From NCBI RefSeq assembly GCF_014196525.1, contig NZ_JACIDX010000009.1:206907-270906 (forward strand): DNA of 64,000 bases, given 5' to 3'. Below the pieces are notes generated by a model that made no database searches, was not told the origin of the DNA, and worked only from the letters and a program-made list of their open reading frames with translations. Positions within the stretch are counted from its first letter, which is position 1. Every line of letters starts with the position of its first letter. Made by a program: the position numbers and the translations under genes. Below are positions 1-8,762 of this stretch, piece by piece. The stretch comes from Novosphingobium sediminicola (lineage in GTDB: Bacteria > Pseudomonadota > Alphaproteobacteria > Sphingomonadales > Sphingomonadaceae).

Positions 1-8
1 GATGGCCA

Positions 9-146
9 TCAACGCCACGCGCGCATTATCGCGATAATTTTGCGCATGGGTTCGGCGTCGGGATCGCTCCAGTCCCAATCAGGCTGAACATTATCATACA
101 TGGCGCGAGCGGCGCGTTCGAGCGGGGTCAAATTCATCTCGGTCAT
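9..146 (-). CDS. Small hypothetical protein
   Basis: A 45-residue protein if read from the ATG at 144-146. An upstream in-frame GTG at 222-224 overlaps the stop codon of the preceding hydroxylase gene (TAGTG) and would give 71 residues. The stretch LTPLERAARAMYD resembles the start of short uncharacterised proteins common in sphingomonads. It lies just downstream of the PKHD hydroxylase on the same strand and may be co-transcribed. No catalytic motif is visible, so no function is assigned. The start is uncertain. Confidence 0.4.
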   Translation of the reverse strand: MTEMNLTPLERAARAMYDNVQPDWDWSDPDAEPMRKIIAIMRAWR

Positions 147-223
147 CGCAAGGCCTGTAGCCTGCATGACCGAGATGGTGAAGCGGCTCATCCATTTTTG
201 CGCGCCGCCCGAACACCGTGCCA

Positions 224-904
224 CTATGTGGCCGACCAGTGGCGCAGAAGATTGTGATAGAGATGGGTCAATTCATCGAGCGAGCTATGCTCGGGCACAT
301 CCATCGACAATTGCTGGATCGCTCCGTCCAGTTCAAACAACATCCGCCGCCGTTCGGGCGAGGCAACGAAGCTTTGCGCCCACATGAAAGAGACATAGCG
401 CCGCCCGCGCGTCACCGGCTCGACCCGGTGCAGGCTGGAGCTGGGATAGACCACCATATGCCCGGCGGGCAGCTTCACCTGATGAGTGGCAAAAGTGTCC
501 TCAATGGTCAGCTCGCCGCCATCATATTCTTCCGGGTCGCTGAAAAACAGCGTGGCCGAAATGTCGGAGCGCACGAAATCACCGCTGCCCGGAACCGGGA
601 ACAGCGCGTTATCGACATGGCTGCCATAGCGCCCGCGCCCATCGTAGCGGGAAAAGCGCGGCTGGAGCAGACGCAGCGGCAAGGCGGACGCGATGAAGGC
701 GGGCGTCTGGCCCAGCCGCTCCAGCACCCTGTCGCCCAATTGCCGGGCCAGCGGATGATCAAGCGGCAACTGCTCATTATCCTTCACCCGCGCGGCGCGA
801 TGGCCTGCGGTGGCGCGCCCGTCGGCCCAATCGGCGGTTTCCAGCAACAGGCGGATCTCGCGCCATTCATCGCGCGAGAAGACCTCGGGAATTTCGATAA
901 TCAT
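224..904 (-). CDS. piuC: Fe2+-dependent PKHD-type 2-oxoglutarate dioxygenase (PiuC/YbiX family)
   Basis: Cytosolic Fe(II)/2-oxoglutarate hydroxylase of the YbiX/PiuC family, which accompanies siderophore receptors; its substrate is not established. The ATG at 902-904 gives 226 residues, matching the roughly 225 of the family, and has a GAGGG ribosome site. A longer frame opening at 961 looks spurious. The iron ligands are visible as H96-x-D98 (SHVDN) and H159 (SLHRVEP), with the 2-oxoglutarate-binding arginine near 169 (GRRY). It follows the siderophore receptor on the same strand, the classical fiu-ybiX or piuA-piuC arrangement, and is probably iron-regulated with it. Confidence 0.9.
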   Translation of the reverse strand: MIIEIPEVFSRDEWREIRLLLETADWADGRATAGHRAARVKDNEQLPLDHPLARQLGDRVLERLGQTPAFIASALPLRLLQPRFSRYDGRGRYGSHVDNALFPVPGSGDFVRSDISATLFFSDPEEYDGGELTIEDTFATHQVKLPAGHMVVYPSSSLHRVEPVTRGRRYVSFMWAQSFVASPERRRMLFELDGAIQQLSMDVPEHSSLDELTHLYHNLLRHWSAT

Positions 905-990
905 CCAGATGCCCTCAGGATCAAAAAACCGGCATGGCAGCCCAAAGCATGATCGCAACATGCTGTGATCCAGCCATGCCGGCCTTCCCC

Positions 991-1009
991 GCCTTTCGCC
1001 TCGAAAGGC
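991..1009 (-). terminator. Hairpin between receptor and piuC
   Basis: Perfect 8-bp inverted repeat GCCTTTCG / CGAAAGGC with a three-base loop, about 15 bases beyond the receptor stop codon on the minus strand. There is no clear T-run. It could trim receptor mRNA or act as a partial terminator that lowers piuC expression relative to the receptor. Confidence 0.5.
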
Positions 1010-1024
1010 AGGAAAGATGGGAAA

Positions 1025-3367
1025 TTACAGCTTCACATTCATCGTCAGCACCGCAGAACGCGCATCACCCGGCGTGGCCCAGCCATTGTTGCGGATGCGG
1101 GTGAAATATAGCTTGTCGGTGAAGTTCTTGACGTTGAGCTGGAGCGAGACCCGCTTGTTGATCTCATAGGCCAGCGAGGCCTGATGCACCCAATAGGCCT
1201 GCGACCGAGTGGCCGGGGTCAGGCTGTTGGTGGCCGCTACATATGTGGGCGAGGCAAAGGCGAAGCTGCCCTGATAGGTCGCGCCATAGCCCAGCGTCAG
1301 GCCGTCGAAGAGCCTGTAGGTAGCAAAGATGCTGCCCGCATCCTCGGGTGTGTTCTGCAGCGCCGTGCCGCCCAGCGGGTTGCGGTTGGTCGCCGAATTG
1401 CCGCAGGTGGTCGAAGGATTGGCGATGCAGTAATTCGACACCGACTGGAGCAGACGCCCGCGCAGATGCGTGTAATTGGCCGTCACGCGCAGGCGCGACG
1501 TGACATTGCCGCTGGCGCCCAGCGTGATGCCATCCACCCGCGATTTGCCGTTAAGTTGTTGATCGGGAATGGCCGGATCGTTGGAAGCCACCGCATATTT
1601 GTCGCGTTCATTACGAAACACTGATGCGGTCAGCAGCAGGCCGCTGAGCACTTCAGCCTTGACGCCGATCTCGTAATTCTTGGCCGATTCCGGGTCGATG
1701 TTGCACGTGGCCGCGCTGCATGAACCATTGACCGAAGCCTTGGAGGGCGTGCGCGAATTGCCATAGGCGACATAGAGGCTGACCGGCTCGACCGGCTTGT
1801 AAACAAGGCCCACGCGATAGGAAAACAGCGTGGCCGAATTGCGGAACGTGGTGCCCGGCGTCACCGCGCCCAGCGTGGCGGCGGCGGTCGATACGGTATC
1901 GGCTCGATAGCTGCCGGTGTTGTGCTCAAGCCGGACGCCGGTGTTCAGCTCCACCTTGCCCAGCTTCATCGTGTCGAAGAAATAGGCAGCATAATTCGAC
2001 TGCTCGCCGGTCTGGCGCGCGCTTTCGATATAGTTGATCGGGCCGGTATAGGTGTTGCTGCCATAGGCCAGCGCGCTGTTGCTGCCCGCCACCACACTGT
2101 CGGGATTGGCGATGGCCATCAGCGGCAGCGTGGGCGATGTGCCATCGGCGTTACGCAGCGAACTGCCGCTGGAAAGATGATATTTCTCCCAACTGATCGC
2201 TGCGCCAAGGTCGATCGTATGTTCGATCCGCCCGGTGTTGAACACCGCCTTCAGGTCCACCTGATCGAAGAACAGGTCATTGGTGCTTTTGCGCGTGTTG
2301 CCGCGCGGGCCGCTGGGCTGGTAATATCCTGCGGGCACGGTGCCGCATGAAGCCCCCGTGGGCGTCAGATTGGTCGAGGTCAGGCACCATGTTCCCTGCG
2401 GCGGATCGACCAGCGTGAATTGCGTCACCTGTTGCCAGCGCGCCAGATTGCGCAGCGAGACTTTCGCACCCAGATCATGTTCGAAAATGCCGGTGGCCTG
2501 ATTGACGACGCTGCGCTGGCGATCAACATTGCGATAGCCGAAATAGTCGCTGCGGCTCACACCCTGCACCAAGCCATTATAATAGGGCAGTCCATATTGG
2601 GGGACGTTGGTGTCCTCCTGATGGACATATTGCAGCGTGTAGCGCGTGGGCGTGCCAAGGCCGAAGGTGAGCGCGGGCGCGATGCCCCAGCGCTTGTAAT
2701 TCTCTACCTCGCGGCCCGGAACGCGGTTTTTGTGGGCCATGGCGTTCAGGCGAAAGGCGGTCTGCTCGCCGATGGTGCGGTTGATATCGGCCGTGGCGCG
2801 GTAATAATCGGCGGTGCCCACCCCGGCGCTCAGCACGCTTTCATTGCGGGCCAGCGGCTTTTTCGTCACCAGATTGATCTGTCCGCCCACCGATCCCGCG
2901 CCCGAGACAACCGAATTGGCGCCATTGGTGATTTCGATGGTTTCCAGATTGAACGGGTCGGTGCGCGTATATTGCGCGCTGTCGCGCACGCCATCCACGG
3001 TGATGTCATTGCTGGCGCTATAGCCGCGCAAGGTGATGGCGTCGCCATAGCCGCCCCCGCCCTCGCCCGCGCCAAAGGTGATGCCCGGCACGGTGGAGAG
3101 CACATCGCGCAGGGTCAGCAGGTTCTGCTCCTCGATCTCGGCGCGGCCAAGGACCGTGATGGTTTGGGGCGTATCGCGCACCGGGCGCGTGCGCTTGGGC
3201 GATTCCAGCTTGCGCGTGGGTTCGACCACCACGCTGTCGGTCACCGCGAAGCTGCCCAGATTCTGCTCCTGCTGCTGGGCCTGAGCGGGAGCGGCCAAAG
3301 CGGGCGCGATGCAGGACAAGGCGAGAAAGGTCCGCCGCGCGGCGCGCGGCGAGGAACGATAGTTCAT
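1025..3367 (-). CDS. TonB-dependent siderophore receptor (Fiu/catecholate type)
   Basis: Outer-membrane ferric-siderophore receptor of 780 residues. Residues 1-30 form a signal peptide ending AQA. A plug domain starts near residue 60 (PVRDTPQTITV) and carries the siderophore-receptor hallmarks RGYSASNDITVDGVRD and NGANSVVSG, with INLVTKKP at its end. The remainder is the beta-barrel, and the protein closes with an aromatic-poor MNVKL. The Fiu-like plug and the adjacent piuC gene point to monomeric catecholate siderophores. Expression is likely under Fur, given two Fur-like boxes 50-100 bases upstream. The exact ligand cannot be read from sequence. Confidence 0.92.
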   Translation of the reverse strand: MNYRSSPRAARRTFLALSCIAPALAAPAQAQQQEQNLGSFAVTDSVVVEPTRKLESPKRTRPVRDTPQTITVLGRAEIEEQNLLTLRDVLSTVPGITFGAGEGGGGYGDAITLRGYSASNDITVDGVRDSAQYTRTDPFNLETIEITNGANSVVSGAGSVGGQINLVTKKPLARNESVLSAGVGTADYYRATADINRTIGEQTAFRLNAMAHKNRVPGREVENYKRWGIAPALTFGLGTPTRYTLQYVHQEDTNVPQYGLPYYNGLVQGVSRSDYFGYRNVDRQRSVVNQATGIFEHDLGAKVSLRNLARWQQVTQFTLVDPPQGTWCLTSTNLTPTGASCGTVPAGYYQPSGPRGNTRKSTNDLFFDQVDLKAVFNTGRIEHTIDLGAAISWEKYHLSSGSSLRNADGTSPTLPLMAIANPDSVVAGSNSALAYGSNTYTGPINYIESARQTGEQSNYAAYFFDTMKLGKVELNTGVRLEHNTGSYRADTVSTAAATLGAVTPGTTFRNSATLFSYRVGLVYKPVEPVSLYVAYGNSRTPSKASVNGSCSAATCNIDPESAKNYEIGVKAEVLSGLLLTASVFRNERDKYAVASNDPAIPDQQLNGKSRVDGITLGASGNVTSRLRVTANYTHLRGRLLQSVSNYCIANPSTTCGNSATNRNPLGGTALQNTPEDAGSIFATYRLFDGLTLGYGATYQGSFAFASPTYVAATNSLTPATRSQAYWVHQASLAYEINKRVSLQLNVKNFTDKLYFTRIRNNGWATPGDARSAVLTMNVKL

Positions 3368-3420
3368 GTGGCCCCCAAGGATTGCAAACTCGCGTCAACC
3401 GCGATGCCACAGTCTGTAAA

Positions 3421-3442
3421 TGCGAATCACTATCATTTGCAA
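3421..3442. promoter_or_regulatory. Fur-like box upstream of siderophore receptor (distal pair member 1)
   Basis: TGCGAATcactatcATTTGCA is an imperfect dyad of the TGC(A/G)AAT...ATTTGCA type seen at alphaproteobacterial Fur operators. It lies 54-75 bases upstream of the receptor start, within the probable promoter. Assignment is by pattern and context only. Confidence 0.6.
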
Positions 3443-3449
3443 GGCATTT

Positions 3450-3467
3450 ATTGCGATTAATTCGCAT
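3450..3467. promoter_or_regulatory. Second Fur-like box, near-perfect palindrome
   Basis: TTGCGATTAATTCGCAT contains TGCGA / TCGCA arms around a 5-base AT spacer. It follows the first box after eight bases. Tandem boxes would suit tight iron repression of the receptor on one side; the HD-domain gene on the other side is co-oriented and ends at 3520. Confidence 0.6.
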
Positions 3468-3519
3468 CATTGTATCAAACTATGTCTGCACACCCTGTCC
3501 GCTTCCGGCCAAGGCCGCT

Positions 3520-4125
3520 TCAGCCCATCTCCCACCCGATATTGCGCTTCAACATGCCCTGCTCCGCCAATGTGAGTTGCCCGCTGCGGAGCAGATCGTC
3601 ACGAAGCCGCATCAGGATTATTGCCCGAGCTTCGCGAAACCGGGCCTCCGGCACAAAGCCATACTCCTTACGAACACCCGCCGCATACCATGCATACACT
3701 GCCGGATCGGCATGCCACAGGATGCTCAGATCGGCCTTCAGCAGCAGGTTGACCGCCCGATCCTGCGCCGTCCTTTCATCACGGAAATGATGGCTTTTGG
3801 TCGCAAGAATCATCTCCTCAACCAGCCGCTTGTCGAGCGGCTCAGACGGCAGGAAGATGTCTGCGGCAGACTGGAACATGGCCAGCGACAATTCCTCATT
3901 GTCGCTGCGGGCCGGGTCGTAGATGATGTCATGGAACAGCGTCGCGGCGGTCATTTCGGGTGTAAAGGTATGAGCGACCGGGATTTGACCCAGCATGAGG
4001 TCAATATGGCGAAGCGTATGGTAGTAACGATGCGCTTCGCTATGATGGCGGATGATCAACGCGCGCATATCGCCGGGCAGGTTCAACCGGTCAAACGCGG
4101 CGATCAGCGATGGATGGTCGGACAT
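3520..4125 (-). CDS. Predicted metal-dependent HD-superfamily phosphohydrolase
   Basis: A 201-residue soluble protein resembling the family annotated as predicted metal-dependent HD-superfamily phosphohydrolases. Metal-binding positions are visible as H36 and H40 (YHTLRH), the HD pair H65-D66 (LFHDIIYD) and a downstream NEE at 76-78. The start ATG at 4123-4125 has a GGAGG ribosome site; the longer frame to 4200 overlaps the divergent DUF4031 gene and is rejected. The substrate is unknown. It is divergent from, and close to, the DUF4031 gene, so the two may share a promoter region of about 70 bases. Confidence 0.8.
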   Translation of the reverse strand: MSDHPSLIAAFDRLNLPGDMRALIIRHHSEAHRYYHTLRHIDLMLGQIPVAHTFTPEMTAATLFHDIIYDPARSDNEELSLAMFQSAADIFLPSEPLDKRLVEEMILATKSHHFRDERTAQDRAVNLLLKADLSILWHADPAVYAWYAAGVRKEYGFVPEARFREARAIILMRLRDDLLRSGQLTLAEQGMLKRNIGWEMG

Positions 4126-4198
4126 GCTCGGGCCTCCAGAAGCCAGACTAGACAGACGGGAATAACAGTGCAATCGCCGGTAACGCCATGAGTGTCCC

Positions 4199-4609
4199 AT
4201 GAGTGTCTATGTCGACAGCGCCATTCATGCCCTGCGCGGGCGGCTGATGTGTCACATGTTCTCGCCGGATCTGGATGAGCTGCATGCGATGGCCGAGCGC
4301 ATCGGCATCGAGCAGCGCTGGTTTCAGGACCCGTTGACCATGCGCGTGTCCTGGCCGCATTACGATATTGATCAGACGCGCCGCGCCATCGCCATCGATC
4401 TGGGCGCCGTCGTTTGCGACAGATATCAGACCGTGGCGATGGCCGCGATCATTCAAGGCAGGCCCGACAAATTGCGGCGCATCCGCGCTTTGGCCGATCC
4501 GAGCCGCGCCTTTGCACCGGCAACCCATGTTCCGGCATGGCTGATCGAGCAAGGGTTTGCGCAAATCTGGAATTGGGAAGAAGCGGACTGGCCACCGGAA
4601 TCGGAATAG
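4199..4609 (+). CDS. DUF4031 domain-containing protein
   Basis: A 136-residue soluble protein of the DUF4031 family. Recognisable features are the opening SVYVDSA, the CHMFSPDLDELHAMA segment, and HYDI followed by RR-AI-GA near the middle. No biochemical function is known for the family. It starts 73 bases from the divergent HD-domain gene and converges with the FAD oxidase gene at its 3' end. Length and motifs fit the family without extensions. Confidence 0.75.
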   Translation: MSVYVDSAIHALRGRLMCHMFSPDLDELHAMAERIGIEQRWFQDPLTMRVSWPHYDIDQTRRAIAIDLGAVVCDRYQTVAMAAIIQGRPDKLRRIRALADPSRAFAPATHVPAWLIEQGFAQIWNWEEADWPPESE

Positions 4610-4640
4610 CCACTGCGCAACCCGCACCGCCTCTTGCGTG

Positions 4641-5963
4641 CTAAAGCGACCCCACCTTGATCCTTGATCCGTCGACAAGGCGGTCGAGGCGGAAATGGGT
4701 GGGATCGACGCTGGGCCGATCATTGGCCACCAGTTCAGCGGCAAGATGGCCGATGCCGGGGCCAAGACCAAACCCATGGCCCGAACAGCCCGCAGCAAGG
4801 TAAAGCCCGCCAATCTGCTCCACCGCCGACACCACGGGCACGGCATCGGGCGTGCAATCGACATAGGCGCCCCATGCCGCATCCATCTCAAGCCCGGCCA
4901 GTTGGGGGAAAGTCGCAACCAGATTGGCCATGATCGCGGCCACCAGTTTGCGGTTGGGCGCGGGGGAAAGGACGCGGGTATTCTCGAAAATGGCGGGATC
5001 ATGGCCCCACAACGCAGGCAAGGATTCAGGGCCGGAGAAGAAGGAGCCTCCCAGTCCCAGTTGCACCGCCTTAAGGCGCTGGATGAATTGCGGCATGAAT
5101 TCGCGGCCAAAGCGCAGACCCTGCGGGGTGATTTCAAGCGTCGCACGCCCGCTGATGGCCAGCGTATAGCTGCCATCAAGCCGCCGGGTCATGGCCAGAT
5201 CGGGGCAATAAAGCACCTCGCCCAGATTGACGGTCGGCTTGGTGCGCAAGGCTGTCTGGCGGACGCTGGCCTGCGGGAATATGACGCCATGGCGCCGCAT
5301 GAAGGTCGAGGCCCAGGCGCCCGCCGCGCAAAGCACCGCATCGGCGCGGATGGTGCCGCGTTCGGTGTGCAGCCCGGAAATCCTTCCTTGCGTCAGATCC
5401 AGCCCCCTCGCCGCGCAGCCCTGATGGATGGTCGCCCCCAATTGCCGCGCGCCTTCGGCCAGCGCCGGCGCGGCCAGCGCAGGTTCGGCCTTGCCATCGG
5501 CAACCGAATGCAGCCCGCCGACCCATTGCCGCCGGTTCTGGGGTATGCGCTGCGCGGCCTGCGCGGCGGTGAGCATATGCGTATCCACCCCGAATTCGCG
5601 CGCCACCGGCCCCCAGGCCTCCCATCCGGCCAGCACCGCCGCATCGTCGGTGGCATAGACCAGCCCGGTGCGACGAAATCCCAGATCCCGCCCGATCTCG
5701 CCGCGCAGATCATCCCACAGGCGCATGGAAAGCAGCGAGAGCGGCATCTCACGCGGGTCGCGGTTTTGCTGGCGGCACCAGCCCCATGTGCGGCTGGATT
5801 GCTCGCAACCGACATAGCCCTTTTCGACCAGCGCCACCGACAGGCCGCGCCGCGCCAGATAATAGGCCGAAGCCGTGCCGACAATGCCGCCGCCCACGAC
5901 CACAACATCAACCGCCTCGGGCAAATGCTCGTCGCTGGCAACAGGCTGAACAACAGGATGCAT
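4641..5963 (-). CDS. FAD-dependent amino-acid oxidase/dehydrogenase (DAO family)
   Basis: A 440-residue flavoprotein of the DAO superfamily, which oxidises glycine, sarcosine or D-amino acids to imines. The FAD-binding GGGIVG is at 24-29 after a VDVVVV strand, and the C-terminal FAD segment CSGHGFGLGPG lies near 400. The ATG at 5961-5963 has an AGAAGG ribosome site; a frame reaching 6110 would overlap the DUF1624 gene. It is the last gene of the operon, 41 bases after DUF1624. With the aldolase-like enzyme and RidA upstream, glycine or a D-amino acid is the likely substrate (inference). Confidence 0.85.
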   Translation of the reverse strand: MHPVVQPVASDEHLPEAVDVVVVGGGIVGTASAYYLARRGLSVALVEKGYVGCEQSSRTWGWCRQQNRDPREMPLSLLSMRLWDDLRGEIGRDLGFRRTGLVYATDDAAVLAGWEAWGPVAREFGVDTHMLTAAQAAQRIPQNRRQWVGGLHSVADGKAEPALAAPALAEGARQLGATIHQGCAARGLDLTQGRISGLHTERGTIRADAVLCAAGAWASTFMRRHGVIFPQASVRQTALRTKPTVNLGEVLYCPDLAMTRRLDGSYTLAISGRATLEITPQGLRFGREFMPQFIQRLKAVQLGLGGSFFSGPESLPALWGHDPAIFENTRVLSPAPNRKLVAAIMANLVATFPQLAGLEMDAAWGAYVDCTPDAVPVVSAVEQIGGLYLAAGCSGHGFGLGPGIGHLAAELVANDRPSVDPTHFRLDRLVDGSRIKVGSL

Positions 5964-6004
5964 AAGATAACCTTCTGTCGAGCGGGCGATGTCGGACGAA
6001 TGGC

Positions 6005-7165
6005 TCAGAGATATTTGAGCCACCAGATGTCCTTGCGGGCCTTCTTGATGTTCGAAAACCAGCGGGTGGGGAAATAGAGCGGCACGATGATGGCCAGATA
6101 AAATGCCCAAACCCAGGCCAGTGAAGGGAAACCAAACACATCGCCGTGATTGGTCCCCCAGATCGCCCTTGCGGCCAGATAGAGCAGGCGCAGCAGATAG
6201 AGGTGGAAGAGATAGAAGAACATCGGCGCACTGCCCAGCACCGAAAGCCAGTGGGTGACGCGGGCATGGTTGGCGCGCTCAAACACGGCAAGCAGGATCA
6301 GGCCCGTGCCCAGCGTCGGCAGAAGAAACAGCAGCGAGGGTGGATATTTGGTCATGGCCAGAAAGCTCATCACCGTGCGCAGCCGATCACCGGGCACCGT
6401 AAACCACGGCGCATCGCCATAGATATTGAGCGCGCGCAGCAGGACGAAGCCGACAAGCATGACCGCCCCCGCCCGCCACAGCCGGTTCATGCGCGTTTCG
6501 GATGAGAGCCCGGCAAACCATCCCCCCGCCGACCAGCCAAGGCAGATCACCCCGATCCAGGGCACCACCGGATAGTTGAACTTGACCACCATGCCCGCCA
6601 GCTCGATCTGCGAGCGCTTGTGCAGGATCGCCCATGGAATGAACATCGGGCTGTCGGGCGCAAAGGCAATGCCGTCGAGCAGATTGTGCTCGCCCACAAT
6701 GAGCAGCCCCAGCATCAGGATCGCCCTGCCCGGCAAATGGATCAGCCCCGCCAGCGCGATCATGCACAGGCCGATGGCCCAGATCACCTGAAGAAACACG
6801 AAATGAAAGGGCAGTTCGGCCCGCCACGAGAAATTGACCAGCGTCAGTTCTAGCAGCACCAGAAAAGCCCCGCGACGCAGCAGAAAATCGCTGGTTTCGG
6901 CCAGCGTATGGCGTCGGCTGTAGAGGTATGCCGACAAGCCGGTCAGCGCCACGAATATCGGCGCGCACAGCGTGCTGGTGATGCGGGTGAAAAACAAAGC
7001 AGGCATGATGGTGCGCGCATCGACCGGATCGCCCACCGGGACATAGAGCAGCCATGTCTCGCGCACATGGTCGAGCAGCATGAAGATCATGACCAGCCCG
7101 CGCAGGGCATCGATGCTTTGCAGCCGCGTGGCTGCGGCCGATTTGGCCGGATCAGGCGTTGACAT
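6005..7165 (-). CDS. DUF1624/HGSNAT-type multi-pass membrane protein (copy 1)
   Basis: A 386-residue integral membrane protein of the DUF1624 (heparan-alpha-glucosaminide N-acetyltransferase catalytic) family. It opens with IDALRGLVMIFMLLDHVRETW, containing the conserved D-H pair, and has about ten hydrophobic segments (such as APIFVALTGLSAYLY and LQVIWAIGLCMIAL). It ends in a basic tail and WLKYL. Characterised relatives move acetyl groups across membranes onto amino sugars; the bacterial role is unknown. It sits inside the PLP/oxidase operon between RidA and the oxidase gene. A clear paralogue lies at 54681-55886, also in a PLP-enzyme operon. Confidence 0.85.
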   Translation of the reverse strand: MSTPDPAKSAAATRLQSIDALRGLVMIFMLLDHVRETWLLYVPVGDPVDARTIMPALFFTRITSTLCAPIFVALTGLSAYLYSRRHTLAETSDFLLRRGAFLVLLELTLVNFSWRAELPFHFVFLQVIWAIGLCMIALAGLIHLPGRAILMLGLLIVGEHNLLDGIAFAPDSPMFIPWAILHKRSQIELAGMVVKFNYPVVPWIGVICLGWSAGGWFAGLSSETRMNRLWRAGAVMLVGFVLLRALNIYGDAPWFTVPGDRLRTVMSFLAMTKYPPSLLFLLPTLGTGLILLAVFERANHARVTHWLSVLGSAPMFFYLFHLYLLRLLYLAARAIWGTNHGDVFGFPSLAWVWAFYLAIIVPLYFPTRWFSNIKKARKDIWWLKYL

Positions 7166-7182
7166 GGCTCACCTCCGAAAGA

Positions 7183-7575
7183 TCAGTCCCGCAGCGCGGC
7201 GATGGCGTCGATTTCAACCAGATAGCCGTAATGCAGCTCGGCCACCGGAACGACCGTGCGGGCAGGTCGCGCCGCGCCCAGCATATCGGCATAGACGCGA
7301 TTGAATTCCGGCCAGTTTTCCACGCCGACGATATAGGCCGTGACGCGACACAGGTCTTGGGCGCTGCCCCCCGCAGCCTCAAGGATGGCCAGCATATTGG
7401 CGATGGCCTGCCTTGCCTGCGCGGCAAAGCCCATGTCGGCCAGCGGCGCCTTGTCGGGCCGGATTGGCAATTGGCCGGAGATATAGAGCGCGCTGCCCGC
7501 GCGGATCGCCTGAGCATAATGACCAGCCGGAGCAGGCGCGCCTTCGGTCAGGATGGGTTGGGGAGCATTGTTCAT
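7183..7575 (-). CDS. RidA family reactive-imine deaminase
   Basis: A 130-residue member of the RidA/YjgF family, which hydrolyses enamine and imine intermediates released by PLP enzymes and amino-acid oxidases. Residues matching the active site are R106 in PARTVVP and E121 in LVEIDAIA. Its ATG at 7573-7575 overlaps the stop of the upstream PLP-enzyme gene as TAATG, which indicates translational coupling. The longer frame to 7902 is a read-through of the neighbour's antisense-compatible frame and is rejected. Its place between an imine-forming PLP enzyme and an imine-forming oxidase suits its known role well. Confidence 0.92.
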   Translation of the reverse strand: MNNAPQPILTEGAPAPAGHYAQAIRAGSALYISGQLPIRPDKAPLADMGFAAQARQAIANMLAILEAAGGSAQDLCRVTAYIVGVENWPEFNRVYADMLGAARPARTVVPVAELHYGYLVEIDAIAALRD

Positions 7576-8762
7576 TACCAGCCTCCGAAACGTTGCCATT
7601 GGCCCGTCACCACATCGGACTCGCCATGGACCACATTGTATTGGCGATGCTGCGCGCCGGTAGCGCAGGCGTGATTGGGCAGAATGCGCAGGCGATCCCC
7701 GATGGCCAGATCGGGCAACGTGCCTTGCGAACCAGGACGCAGCGTGATGATGCCATGTTCCTGATTGGCATCGGCCATGATCAGATCCGGGTAGGCATGG
7801 CCCGCAATATCGCAGACGACGCCATAGCCCTGGTTGACGGCCTGTTTGGCGGTCCCGCGATCCTGCGACATGGCCATCCATCCGGCATCCACCAGAATCC
7901 ATCCCTTTTCACGCTGGTGTCCGATCACGGTGGCAAGGACGGAAATGGCAATATCCTCGACCTGGCAAATGCCGATACCGGCCATGACCAGGTCGAAAAA
8001 GACAAAGACGCCGGCCCGCACCTCGGTAACGCCCGTCAGGTCGAGGGCATGATGCGCGGTCGGGGTGGAACCAAGGCTGACCACCGGACAGGGCAGGCCC
8101 GCCCCGCGCAGGATGGCGGCGGCATCGACCACGCTTTTGCGCTCCTGTTCGGCAGCCTGTTGCAGGGCCTGAACCCCGCGCGCGCCATAGCTGCCCCCGG
8201 CATGGGTGAGGACGCCGCGCAATTCCCCGCCATCGATCAGTGCCCGGCCAATCGCGACAAGCCGCGCCGCATCATCGGGCACCACGCCCGAGCGATGCCC
8301 GTCGCAATCGATCTCGATCAACACGGGAATGGCAATGCCCGCTTCGCGTGAGGCGGCCGCCACGGCCTCGGCCTGCTCCACCGTGTCGAGCACCACGGCC
8401 AGATCGACACCCTGACGGCGCAATTCGATGACCTTGGCCAGTTTCCAAGGCGTGATGCCCACGGCATAGATGATGTCGCGCACTCCGGCGGCGGCAAAGA
8501 ACTCGGCCTCCTTCAGGGTAGAGACGGTGGCCGGCCCCTGCGGGCTGCTCATCACATGGCGGGCGACCTCGACTGATTTGGCCGTTTTCAGATGGGGACG
8601 CAGCGCCACACCCAGCGGTGCGAGCCTGTCTCGCAGCCGGGCGATATTGCGCTCCATGCGATCCGCATCAAGGATCAGGCAGGGCGTTTCAAGTGCGTCG
8701 AGGCGCAGCGGAGCGGAGGTTTGGGCAGCCTGCCCAAGGGTGTTTGCATGGCTCACCATCAT
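7575..8762 (-). CDS. DSD1-family PLP enzyme (D-threonine aldolase / D-hydroxyamino-acid dehydratase-like)
   Basis: About 395 residues with an alanine-racemase-type PLP barrel. The PLP lysine is K59 in RPHLKT, after TPCLILDADRMERN. The C-terminal metal-binding pair H364-x-C366 (NHACATG) is typical of D-threonine aldolase, D-serine dehydratase and D-threo-3-hydroxyaspartate dehydratase. These enzymes cleave or dehydrate D-beta-hydroxy amino acids; the sequence does not decide between the reactions. Two adjacent ATGs (8760-8762 and 8757-8759) follow an AAGGAA site, and the second has better spacing. It is coupled to RidA by overlap and lies 172 bases after the aldehyde dehydrogenase gene. Confidence 0.88.
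   Translation of the reverse strand: MMVSHANTLGQAAQTSAPLRLDALETPCLILDADRMERNIARLRDRLAPLGVALRPHLKTAKSVEVARHVMSSPQGPATVSTLKEAEFFAAAGVRDIIYAVGITPWKLAKVIELRRQGVDLAVVLDTVEQAEAVAAASREAGIAIPVLIEIDCDGHRSGVVPDDAARLVAIGRALIDGGELRGVLTHAGGSYGARGVQALQQAAEQERKSVVDAAAILRGAGLPCPVVSLGSTPTAHHALDLTGVTEVRAGVFVFFDLVMAGIGICQVEDIAISVLATVIGHQREKGWILVDAGWMAMSQDRGTAKQAVNQGYGVVCDIAGHAYPDLIMADANQEHGIITLRPGSQGTLPDLAIGDRLRILPNHACATGAQHRQYNVVHGESDVVTGQWQRFGGW

Noticed and set aside
4604..4625. GCCACTG resembling a B12-box piece of a cobalamin riboswitch
   Set aside because: No surrounding conserved riboswitch core, and it lies between convergent gene ends rather than in a leader.
4148..5179. Long minus-strand frame (343 residues) overlapping the oxidase gene
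   Set aside because: Low-complexity Arg/Trp/Pro-rich translation out of frame with a clear DAO-family oxidase; typical antisense or alternate-frame artefact in GC-rich DNA.
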